Below, one piece after another: positions 1 through 6,603 of a stretch of DNA of 9,916 bases. Origin of the DNA: JAGLRQ01 sp965369805 (GTDB lineage: Bacteria; Auribacterota; UBA6266); NCBI GenBank assembly GCA_965369805.1, contig CBDURG010000075.1:1-9916 (forward strand), written 5' to 3'. A model generated the notes under the pieces. The model was not told the origin of the DNA, searched no databases, and worked only from the letters and a program-made list of their open reading frames with translations. Position 1 is the stretch's first letter. Each line of letters begins with the position of its first letter. Made by a program: the position numbers and the translations under genes.

Positions 1-1327
1 AGAAAATTATAAAAAGTATCTTTCAGAGTATCCTGATTCGAAGGATATCCTGGACGTGAAAATCCAGATAGGAACATGTTTAATAAATCTTCAAAGAAGC
101 GATGATGCTATAAAGTGGTTAACAGAAATAGATAGATCAAAGATAAAAGACAGAAATAAAAAAGCATTGATAGATTTTGGCATAGCTCAGATACATGCAA
201 GTAACGCGAAATACAAGGAAACAGAAGATAAAATGCTGGGGATAATAAAGGATTATCCTGATACCAGAGTTGCCGGTGAGTGCTATGCCTGGCTTGACAA
301 GTATTATAAAAATGATAATAATGTTGCCGCAATTATAAATATGTACAGGATTGCCGCTAAAAGTTCAAAAAGCAGGATTGATAAGCAGAGATTCTTTTTC
401 AAAGCGGCTTTGTTGGAACAGCAGGTACAAAATCTGGATTCTGCCGCGAAAGAGTACATAGAGGTTGTCGCGATTGCCGGTAATGAAAATTATTATACGT
501 GTCTGTCGTTTAAAAACCTGATGAATATTATTCTAAGCCAAAAAGAAATAAAACTGGGAGAAAGATTATTTGAAAGATTAAAAAGTAAGGTCCCGAGGGG
601 TAATTCCAGAGATTGGAAGGTGGCTGTTATCGGGTTGTTAACCCATGGAAATTTAGTTAACACCGGTTCGGAGGATGATTATTTAAACCTGGTGCCTGAA
701 GAGGTAGAGGGAAAAGGGCTTAGCGCGTGGGATATTTATTTTTTAGCGGAGGCTAATTTAAATTTGAAAAAGTATAGCAATGCCCAGGGTTTGTTTGAAA
801 TGAGCCTCGGTAAATCCGAAGGAGATAACAGAATTATTTTTTTAAACCATATTGGCCTGTCTGATGTTTCTGGAGCTGAAAATGACTGGAAAAAGAGTTT
901 GGTGGAAATAGAAGAAGCTCTGAACATAGATTTCGGGCCTGATACGGATATGCCAGTGTTGGATGTCAGGTATAAATATGCGAATACCCTTATGCAAAGC
1001 GGTGAGTACGCGAGAAGCTTGAAAATTTGGGGGAAACTTCTGAGAGAGGTTGATAAAAATAGAAAGCCCGAAATTCTCTACCGCGTTGCTGAATGCTATA
1101 AGAACTCAGGTGAAAAGGAGAAAGCTTTAAGAGATTTTCGGAAATTATCGATTCTCCATAGTTATGATAAAAAGATAGCTTCTAAATCGCTGTTGGCGTG
1201 TATTGCTCTTTTCAAAAAACTTGGAAGAGAAGAAGAGGCAAAGGAATGCTATGAAGAATTATTAAAAGATTATCCTGACAGCGAGGCCGCATTGGAAGCT
1301 GAAGAGGTTTTTAATGGAAAAACATAA
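1..1327 (+). CDS. TPR-repeat protein, 5' end missing
   Basis: The frame is open from base 2 to the TAA at 1325-1327 (441 residues visible), so the gene enters from the left edge. The GTG at 56 is in frame but internal: the codons before it already encode TPR-like sequence (YLSEYPDS). The protein is helical throughout, with many A/L/Y/G-spaced pairs typical of tetratricopeptide repeats and recurring 'YPDS/YPDT' turns (near the visible N-terminus, IIKDYPDT, and LLKDYPDSEAA at the C-terminus), as in BamD/CpoB-like and other envelope TPR scaffolds. No catalytic motif is seen. Because the N-terminus is missing, a signal peptide cannot be judged. It overlaps the next gene by 14 nt, and the ExbB/ExbD genes follow in the same direction, so I infer a scaffold or adaptor in the same envelope complex. 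The TPR call is solid; the role is inferred. Confidence 0.85.
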   Translation, partial: ENYKKYLSEYPDSKDILDVKIQIGTCLINLQRSDDAIKWLTEIDRSKIKDRNKKALIDFGIAQIHASNAKYKETEDKMLGIIKDYPDTRVAGECYAWLDKYYKNDNNVAAIINMYRIAAKSSKSRIDKQRFFFKAALLEQQVQNLDSAAKEYIEVVAIAGNENYYTCLSFKNLMNIILSQKEIKLGERLFERLKSKVPRGNSRDWKVAVIGLLTHGNLVNTGSEDDYLNLVPEEVEGKGLSAWDIYFLAEANLNLKKYSNAQGLFEMSLGKSEGDNRIIFLNHIGLSDVSGAENDWKKSLVEIEEALNIDFGPDTDMPVLDVRYKYANTLMQSGEYARSLKIWGKLLREVDKNRKPEILYRVAECYKNSGEKEKALRDFRKLSILHSYDKKIASKSLLACIALFKKLGREEEAKECYEELLKDYPDSEAALEAEEVFNGKT

Positions 1328-2111
1328 AGCGCGAAAATACATATGGTTTCTTCTTCTTATGGTTGTGTGCAGTATGCTTTATGGGAGAGTTATCGAGCTT
1401 AAGAATGGTGAAATAATAAAAGGAGAGATAATTAGAGAAGAAAACGAACAGATAATTATTGAGCTGGAGCAGTACGGACAGATAACTGTTCCAAAAGAAG
1501 ATATCAAATTTGACTCAATGTATCCTGGGGACTACCATACGGCTGAAGTGCTGTTTTTAAAGGGGGAATATGTAGACGCTATAGCATTATATCAAAAAAT
1601 TTTTGAGTCCCCGGAAACTATAGTAGGGAAGAACGAAATTTTAGGAAGGATCGCGGATTCATATTTTAATCTGGGCGAGTGGGATAAAGCTTTGCTTGGC
1701 TATAATAAAATTGTTAAGCTCGCGAAAGAGGAATCTTTCGATTTGCATTGTCAAATAAGAGTTGCCTACTGCTTGTTGAAGCTGAATAAGAAAGCTGACA
1801 ACGAAGTTTCAATTACCGCAATTTCTCCTGAGCAAGTAGGGAAAAAGGATATTCCTTATTATTTTTTCCTGAAAGGCATGGATTGTTTGAAAAATGAAGA
1901 TTATGAAAACGCTGTATTTTCGTTTCTTTCAATTGACGTTTTTTATTCTGAATATAAAAATGTGGTTCTGGAGTCAAAATTAATGGCCGCCAGATGTTTT
2001 GAAAAGCTTGACAGGAGAGAATTCGCGCAAAACCTGTACAAGGAAATATATTCTGAAAGCCCATTGACTGATTACGGTAAAAAAGCTTATGAAAAAATGG
2101 ATAAACGATGA
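1314..2111 (+). CDS. Secreted TPR protein with N-terminal small beta domain
   Basis: This is a 265-residue protein. The start ATG at 1314 lies inside the end of the preceding gene and is preceded by GAAGAGG (1301-1307) at 6 nt. Residues 1-24 look like a Sec signal peptide: a basic start (KHKARK), then a hydrophobic run, with a likely cut after Gly24. Cys19 does not sit in a convincing lipobox, so a lipoprotein is unlikely. Residues 25-67 have short beta strands (VIELKNGEIIKGEII, then IIIELEQYGQITVPKEDI). This resembles the small SH3/Sm-like 'L.nG..i.G.i' module found before repeats in many exported proteins. Residues from about 75 to 260 form several TPR-like helical pairs, such as LFLKGEYVDAIALYQKIF and DSYFNLGEWDKALLGYNKIV. 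The context suggests a periplasmic partner of the ExbB/ExbD motor. The exact function is unknown. Confidence 0.85.
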   Translation: MEKHKARKYIWFLLLMVVCSMLYGRVIELKNGEIIKGEIIREENEQIIIELEQYGQITVPKEDIKFDSMYPGDYHTAEVLFLKGEYVDAIALYQKIFESPETIVGKNEILGRIADSYFNLGEWDKALLGYNKIVKLAKEESFDLHCQIRVAYCLLKLNKKADNEVSITAISPEQVGKKDIPYYFFLKGMDCLKNEDYENAVFSFLSIDVFYSEYKNVVLESKLMAARCFEKLDRREFAQNLYKEIYSESPLTDYGKKAYEKMDKR

Positions 2112-2115
2112 GGAG
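2111..2115 (+). promoter_or_regulatory. Ribosome binding site deciding the exbB-like start
   Basis: AGGAG lies 7 nt before the ATG at 2123 and overlaps the stop codon of the preceding gene. An upstream in-frame ATG at 2108 shares ATGA with that stop but has no purine-rich site in front of it. The ATG at 2123, which begins directly with a signal-like sequence (MKKFIF), is therefore preferred. Confidence 0.7.
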
Positions 2116-2122
2116 AGGTAAA

Positions 2123-2923
2123 ATGAAAAAATTTATTTTTTGTATGTTCTTTTTTGTTCTGATAGCCGGAATGCTGTCATTCGCGTTTTCGGAAGAGAAT
2201 AAGTCTGATGATACCACGGAAGTAAAAGGGAAAACATTGCTGCAAACTGTTTTAGACGGCGGCATTATGATGATAATTATCGGGTTGGTTTCTGTCGTGA
2301 TGATGGCAATTGTTATGCGGGGCTTTATAATTATTTCTGAACGGAAGCTTATTCCTGAAGCCTTTGTAACTTCGGTGGAAGAAAGTGTTGGGAAAGGGGA
2401 TATTCAGTCCGCGATAGAAGTCTGTGAAAGCAATCAGTCTTTCTTTTCAAAAATACTTTTGTCCGGTTTTAAAAAAATGCATATGGGTCATGCCTCCATG
2501 GAAAAAGCGATTGAAGAACGGGGGGAAAGAGAAGGGGAAGCTTTAAAAGTAACGATTAACTATTTGTCTGTTATAGCCACAATAGCCCCGATGCTGGGCC
2601 TTCTGGGGACTGTTTCAGGTATGATAAAATCTTTTAACGCGATAGCTTTTTCCGGGGCGGCCGGGAAACCGTCACTTCTCGCCGCCAGCGTGGGAGAAGC
2701 TCTGGTAACCACTGCTTTTGGTTTAGTTGTAGCAATACCTGCTATGGCTTTTTACTTCTTTTTTAAGACCAGGGTTGCCAATGCTGTAGCAATTTCTGAA
2801 GAAAAGATTGAAACTATTTTGGATAGAATCCACGAGAACGGTTTATATGAAACAACTGAAAACACGGCGCGGGAAAACAGTATTCAGCGGGAAAATAAAG
2901 ATGTTTCCGGAGTGGAACAGTGA
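2123..2923 (+). CDS. MotA/TolQ/ExbB proton channel family protein
   Basis: This is a 266-residue inner-membrane subunit of the ExbB/TolQ family, which forms a pentamer around ExbD/TolR and converts proton flow into movement of a TonB/TolA-type arm. Residues 1-23 are a signal-like hydrophobic segment (possible cut near Ser23), followed by a short polar stretch. TM1 is about 47-71, then comes the large cytoplasmic region 72-145 with the helical ERG.REGEALK stretch. TM2 is about 148-168 (IATIAPMLGLLGTVSGMI, the family signature) and TM3 about 188-213 (SVGEALVTTAFGLVVAIPAMAFYFF). The signature Thr/Pro/Gly positions of TM2 and TM3 are present. The acidic, polar tail 235-266 is cytoplasmic. Its stop overlaps the next start (GTGA), which indicates translational coupling with the ExbD gene. 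Nothing identifies a specific substrate, so no exbB or tolQ symbol is assigned. Confidence 0.95.
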   Translation: MKKFIFCMFFFVLIAGMLSFAFSEENKSDDTTEVKGKTLLQTVLDGGIMMIIIGLVSVVMMAIVMRGFIIISERKLIPEAFVTSVEESVGKGDIQSAIEVCESNQSFFSKILLSGFKKMHMGHASMEKAIEERGEREGEALKVTINYLSVIATIAPMLGLLGTVSGMIKSFNAIAFSGAAGKPSLLAASVGEALVTTAFGLVVAIPAMAFYFFFKTRVANAVAISEEKIETILDRIHENGLYETTENTARENSIQRENKDVSGVEQ

Positions 2924-3345
2924 GAGTTTCAAAAAAATCAGGAAAATTTGAAGAAATGGGATTTCAGATGGCTCCTATGATAGATATTGTGTTTCTGCTT
3001 TTGATATTTTTTATGTGTGCTTCCACGTTTCACGAAATTGAAGCTGAAGAAAATGTGGAGCTTCCTGTAGCTTCTAAGTCCGAGATGGAAAAAACTACCG
3101 AAGGCCGTATGGTTATTAATGTTGATAAGGATGGAATTATAACCTTTCAGAGCAACCAGTTCACGTTATTGCGATTGAAAGAACACATGTCGAAAATTTC
3201 CGGTTATCAGAAAATAGCGTCGGTGCTTATCAGGGGCGACAAGGAAACTGACCACAAGCATGTAATGAAGATAATGGAAATTTGCGCGAGCGAAGGGATA
3301 TGGGATGTCTGGTTTGCGACTTACAAAGAAAAAAAGCCAGGTTAA
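2920..3345 (+). CDS. ExbD/TolR-family biopolymer transport protein, first copy
   Basis: This is a 141-residue protein that starts at a GTG overlapping the ExbB stop codon. GGAG (2909-2912) sits 7 nt upstream. It has the classic ExbD layout: a short cytoplasmic N-terminus (1-16), one membrane helix (17-36) containing APMIDIVFLLLIFF, and a periplasmic domain of about 100 residues. Asp22 corresponds to the essential membrane aspartate of ExbD/TolR that carries the proton in the ExbB pore. The periplasmic part has the usual beta-alpha pattern: VINVDKDGIITF, a helix around LRLKEHMSKI, VLIRGDKETDHKHVMKIMEICASEGIWDVWFAT. A second ExbD-like gene follows at once, so the two could form a heterodimer inside the ExbB pentamer. 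The family call is very secure. The substrate is unknown. Confidence 0.95.
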   Translation: MRVSKKSGKFEEMGFQMAPMIDIVFLLLIFFMCASTFHEIEAEENVELPVASKSEMEKTTEGRMVINVDKDGIITFQSNQFTLLRLKEHMSKISGYQKIASVLIRGDKETDHKHVMKIMEICASEGIWDVWFATYKEKKPG

Positions 3346-3370
3346 AAGAAAAGAGCAGGGAGTATATAAT

Positions 3371-3375
3371 AAGGG
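3371..3375 (+). promoter_or_regulatory. Ribosome binding site for the second ExbD gene
   Basis: AAGGG lies 7 nt before the ATG at 3383. This supports the ATG at 3383 over the longer in-frame ATG at 3305, which would overlap the first ExbD gene by 41 nt and add 26 lysine-rich residues not expected in this family. Confidence 0.6.
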
Positions 3376-3382
3376 TGTAGCC

Positions 3383-3805
3383 ATGAGATTTTTCAGGGAC
3401 AGCGAAGGGGAAAAAATAGATTTTGCAATTGCTCCAATGATTGATGTTGTGTTTCTTCTGCTTATATTTTTTATCAGTACTTCCAGTTTAAAACTGCAGG
3501 AAACTCAGCTTGGGGTAAATATTCCAACCAGAGCAAAAGAAGAAATTCAGAGTGAGGAAGTTCTTGATGAAATTTTAATTGCAATAGATAAAACCAAGCA
3601 AGTTTTTGTTAATAACAGAAAGTACGATTCTCCGGAAAGCGAAACTCTTCCCGATTTGACAACGATGCTTTATAAACTAGGCCGGATTTTTGCCGAGCAA
3701 GAGGTGATAATTGATATTAAAGCGGGAGTAAAACACGGCAGGGTTGTCGATGTTCTGAACTCCTGTGCTGCGGCCCGTATAAAAAACATATCTTTTTTAC
3801 AATAA
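3383..3805 (+). CDS. ExbD/TolR-family biopolymer transport protein, second copy
   Basis: From the ATG at 3383 the protein has 140 residues, matching the first copy in size. The cytoplasmic start (1-15) is followed by one membrane helix (about 16-36) with AIAPMIDVVFLLLIFF, in which Asp21 is the conserved proton-carrying aspartate. A periplasmic domain with the expected beta-alpha order follows (EILIAIDKTKQVFVN, EVIIDIKAGVKHGRVVDVLNSCAAARIKNISFL). The two copies match closely around the membrane helix but differ strongly in the periplasmic part. They look like an old duplication with divided roles and not a recent copy. The gap to the first copy is 37 nt and to the next gene 20 nt. An in-frame ATG at 3305 is open but has no supporting ribosome site. 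The family call is very secure. Confidence 0.93.
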   Translation: MRFFRDSEGEKIDFAIAPMIDVVFLLLIFFISTSSLKLQETQLGVNIPTRAKEEIQSEEVLDEILIAIDKTKQVFVNNRKYDSPESETLPDLTTMLYKLGRIFAEQEVIIDIKAGVKHGRVVDVLNSCAAARIKNISFLQ

Positions 3806-3825
3806 TAGAAAGAAAGAGACCTCGG

Positions 3826-4983
3826 ATGTTTTTAAATGCTGAAAAAGCAAATAATTTTATAAGAAAGAGCTTCAAAGAAGCTCCTTATTTTACCGCTGCT
3901 GTAATTGTTCATATATTAGTGCTTATTGTGTTTGCCTTTATTTATGTGATAAAGCCTGCTACCGGCGGCGCTCTCCTTAAAGGGCGAATTGTTAACAAAA
4001 AAACTTCAATGCAGAAAGTTGATCTCAGGCAGTTGAGAAAGAAAATGGCTCATGAAGTTCCTGTTAAGCTGATAAAAAAGATACCGGTGAAGAAGAAAGC
4101 GCTAGTTGTCAAAAAGGTAGTTGAAGAAAGTCTGTTTAAAAAACAGGTGGCGGTAAAACCCGAACTTGCAAAGGTGGAAATTCTTGAGATGATTTCAGAG
4201 AATGAGCTTATAAAAAGGAAGCAGGGCCGGCAAAAAGATTACAAGAATTTTGTGCAGAAGTTCGGGCTTAGAGGGAAAGGCCGTTCGACAAAAGCAAAAA
4301 TTCAGTTAACTATAGCGAGATATATGAAGGGAGATTGGTATTGCCATCGTTATGGCCTGGAAAATTTTGTGACCCAGATAAACCGATGGACAAATATTGA
4401 GGCGTCAATTGACATATTGGAAAAAGAAGTTGATTCTGAAGAAATTTTCGAATCTCCTTTTGTTTATATGACAGGCCATAATGATTTTGTTTTTACTGAA
4501 GAGGAAGTAATAAATCTGAGAAAATATCTTCTTAAAGGCGGCGCGGTGTATTGTGATAACAGCCTTGCCGGAAAGAAATCAAGGTTTGACATGGCTTTTA
4601 GAAGAGAAATGAAAAAAGTTCTTCCGGACAGGAATTTTGAAGAGATTACACTTGACCATTCCATTTTTCACTCTTTTTATACTTTTAATAAACTGCCGGC
4701 CGGGATGAATTGGAAAGACGATAAAGTTGAAGTTATAAAAATAAGAGATAGAGTAATAGTTGTTTATACATTGAATGATTACGGTGATTTGTGGAAAACA
4801 GGTTTAAATGAAAAAGATGAAATTGATTTTAATTGGTATAAAAAAGATAGGGGCTCATATCAACGCCTGGGATTATGGGGTGATGAAGTGAATTTTGAAA
4901 ACGTGAACCTTGAATCAATAAAGAATGCTTATAAGTTAGGCATAAATATAGTGGTTTACATGCTTCAGAGGGGAAATAAGTGA
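3826..4983 (+). CDS. TonB-like membrane anchor fused to DUF4159 domain
   Basis: This is a 385-residue protein with three parts. Residues 1-20 are cytoplasmic and 21-42 form one membrane helix. His29 in the helix (AAVIVHILVLIVF) sits where TonB-family proteins keep the histidine that contacts ExbB/ExbD. Residues 43-155 are a Lys/Val-rich, basic linker (VPVKLIKKIPVKKKALVVKKVV) like the periplasmic linker of TonB. Residues about 158-382 match DUF4159 as I remember it: IARYMKGDWY, then ESPFVYMTGHNDFVFTEEE, LRKYLLKGGAVYCDNS, FRREMKKVLPD and LDHSIFHSFY. The usual TonB C-terminal domain is absent. It follows ExbB and two ExbD genes, and its stop overlaps the next start. I infer an arm driven by the motor, with DUF4159 as the working or docking domain in the periplasm. 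The biochemical activity of DUF4159 is not known to me. An AAAGAG site (3813-3818) precedes the ATG. Confidence 0.88.
   Translation: MFLNAEKANNFIRKSFKEAPYFTAAVIVHILVLIVFAFIYVIKPATGGALLKGRIVNKKTSMQKVDLRQLRKKMAHEVPVKLIKKIPVKKKALVVKKVVEESLFKKQVAVKPELAKVEILEMISENELIKRKQGRQKDYKNFVQKFGLRGKGRSTKAKIQLTIARYMKGDWYCHRYGLENFVTQINRWTNIEASIDILEKEVDSEEIFESPFVYMTGHNDFVFTEEEVINLRKYLLKGGAVYCDNSLAGKKSRFDMAFRREMKKVLPDRNFEEITLDHSIFHSFYTFNKLPAGMNWKDDKVEVIKIRDRVIVVYTLNDYGDLWKTGLNEKDEIDFNWYKKDRGSYQRLGLWGDEVNFENVNLESIKNAYKLGINIVVYMLQRGNK
4967..4973 (+). promoter_or_regulatory. Ribosome binding site for the GTG start of the propeller gene
   Basis: AGAGGGG stands 6 nt before the GTG at 4980, whose last two bases are the first two of the preceding TGA stop. 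The next in-frame ATG (4992) is 18 nt from this site, which is too far. GTG is therefore the likelier start and the two genes are translationally coupled. Confidence 0.65.
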
Positions 4984-6599
4984 AGATCAATATGCAAAAA
5001 ATATTTATTTTCGTAATAGCACTTTTGCCGGGGGGATTTATTCAGGCCGAGAAGAATTTAATAACTAACGGTTCTTTAGATAATCAGGCGCGGGTGGACA
5101 ATTTATGGGATGGAGTTGATTCTTCAGGGAATTTGAAATTTTACACCATAAGCAAAGATTTTATTGAATCCGGAACTACGAAGACCCGGGCGAAGTTTTC
5201 TCCCAAACCTGTTTTTGTTGATATAAATAACGATGGCCTCAAGGACCTTGTTGTATCTGGTACCGAAGGAGTAATTTTTGTATTTATTAATAAAGGCATT
5301 GAAGGTGCTCCGGTCTTTGGAGAGGGGCAGCCTATAGTGACCAATTTTGGAGAGTGTGCCAGAAGCAGTTTAAGCGATTGGGATAACGATGGGAAGCTGG
5401 ATATAATATGCGGGCGGGTGGAGGGGGATGTTTTACTGGCAGTGAACATAGGGACACCGGAAAAGTTCCGTTTTGTTCGAGATGTGGGAAAACCAACGGC
5501 TCCGGTAAAAGGTAAAAAGCTGAAGGAATTTGACAGGTTTCTTCTTAGGGGAAAGGTTTTAGACATTGGAAGAAATAGCTCTCCTTGTGTTGTGGATTTT
5601 AACAATGACAAGGTGAAAGACCTTATTCTGGGAGAAGGTACATATTCTGCCAATGTGGTGTATTTATTTGTCAATGATAATAAAACCGCAAGAAAAACTT
5701 TTGATACGGAGAAAAGGACAGTGCTTGTTTATGGGGAAGGAAGAGAGCATCTGACTCCTGAAGCGGTTGATTGGGATGAAGACGGAGACCTTGATATAGT
5801 TATGGGTATGCGTACCGGCCATATTGAGTTGTTCTTGAACAAGAGCGGGAATGCCGAAAATATTAAGCCTATGGAGTTTGCCGGCCGCTTTAAAACCGCG
5901 GATAAAGAAATAAAAGAAGGGGCAATGAGTACGGTTTTTCCGGCTGATTGGAATAATGACGGTTTAATAGATTTAATTACCGGTGACAATTTAGGCAATG
6001 TCAAAGTTTATCTAAACACAGGAAAAGATGGTGGTTTGCTTATGAAAAACTCTTTTCCTGTGGAGGGAAAAGATGTCTTAAAAGAATATTTTCAGCCTTC
6101 TGGATGGAAATTTGAAAAACGGAGCAGCTACGCGGTAATGGATAGTTTTGAGAGAGGCGGAACCCAAACATCGCCATCCAGAAAAGGCATGTATGTATAT
6201 TACGCGTATGGTAATTCCGGCAGGGATGAGGGGGGCTCGGAAGGAGATGATATAAAAATAACATCGGAGGCATACCGTGTTATACATGGTAAAAAATATA
6301 GATTTACATTTGATTATAAGGGATCTGAGATTCTTGACTTCTACGCTGATTTCCGGGCTGAATATGGCAGTGGAGATGTTAAAGACGGGCAGAAGATAGA
6401 TCAGCTTGTGTCTAGGCAGTATAATCTTAAACCATCAAAAAATTGGAAAACATTTAATAAAAGAATAAAGGTTAAAGGTGATATACATCTTGAGATACCG
6501 GATGATGCTGTTATGTCTGGAGATATATCTTTTCATATAAAAGCAAAAGGTTCTGGAGAATTTTATCTGGATAATGTTTCACTTGTGGAGATTCCCTGA
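4980..6599 (+). CDS. Secreted VCBS/FG-GAP beta-propeller protein with carbohydrate-binding-like C-terminus
   Basis: This is a 539-residue exported protein. Residues 1-23 are a Sec signal peptide (cut after IQA). Five Asp-rich calcium-loop motifs of the VCBS/FG-GAP type start at residues 81 (DINNDGLKDL), 133 (DWDNDGKLDI), 206 (DFNNDKVKDL), 264 (DWDEDGDLDI) and 323 (DWNNDGLIDL). They are spaced about 52-73 residues, as expected for blades of a propeller. The third motif has Lys in place of the usual Gly. Residues about 375-539 look like a jelly-roll, galactose-binding or CBM_4_9-like fold (SGWKF, GKKYRFTFDYKG, FYLDNVSLVEI). The mature N-terminus (NLITNGSLDNQ) resembles the first strand of that same fold, so the propeller may be inserted in it. 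No catalytic residues are recognised. It is the last gene of the operon and probably a surface or periplasmic partner of the ExbB/ExbD/DUF4159 system. Confidence 0.88.
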   Translation: MKINMQKIFIFVIALLPGGFIQAEKNLITNGSLDNQARVDNLWDGVDSSGNLKFYTISKDFIESGTTKTRAKFSPKPVFVDINNDGLKDLVVSGTEGVIFVFINKGIEGAPVFGEGQPIVTNFGECARSSLSDWDNDGKLDIICGRVEGDVLLAVNIGTPEKFRFVRDVGKPTAPVKGKKLKEFDRFLLRGKVLDIGRNSSPCVVDFNNDKVKDLILGEGTYSANVVYLFVNDNKTARKTFDTEKRTVLVYGEGREHLTPEAVDWDEDGDLDIVMGMRTGHIELFLNKSGNAENIKPMEFAGRFKTADKEIKEGAMSTVFPADWNNDGLIDLITGDNLGNVKVYLNTGKDGGLLMKNSFPVEGKDVLKEYFQPSGWKFEKRSSYAVMDSFERGGTQTSPSRKGMYVYYAYGNSGRDEGGSEGDDIKITSEAYRVIHGKKYRFTFDYKGSEILDFYADFRAEYGSGDVKDGQKIDQLVSRQYNLKPSKNWKTFNKRIKVKGDIHLEIPDDAVMSGDISFHIKAKGSGEFYLDNVSLVEIP

Positions 6600-6603
6600 C
6601 CAG

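Noticed and set aside
56..58. GTG at 56 as the true start of the first TPR gene
   Set aside because: The same frame is open back to base 2 and encodes TPR-like sequence there, so the gene very probably starts before the window.
2108..2122. ATG at 2108 as the start of the ExbB-like gene
   Set aside because: There is no ribosome site before it, and it would add MRRGK in front of a normal signal-like start. The ATG at 2123 has AGGAG at 7 nt.
3342..3370. Possible internal promoter between the two ExbD genes (TTAAAA, 17 nt, TATAAT)
   Set aside because: The -10 match is exact, but the -35 is weak, the stretch is AT-rich and the genes are closely packed within an apparent operon, so a chance match is more likely.
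3305..3382. Longer second ExbD starting at 3305
   Set aside because: It would overlap the first ExbD gene by 41 nt and give an unusual basic extension. The ATG at 3383 has AAGGG at 7 nt and gives a normal ExbD length.
5141..5674. Long minus-strand open frame inside the propeller gene
   Set aside because: It lies wholly opposite a well-supported gene, has low-complexity Ser/Pro/Leu composition and no recognisable motif. It is a shadow frame.
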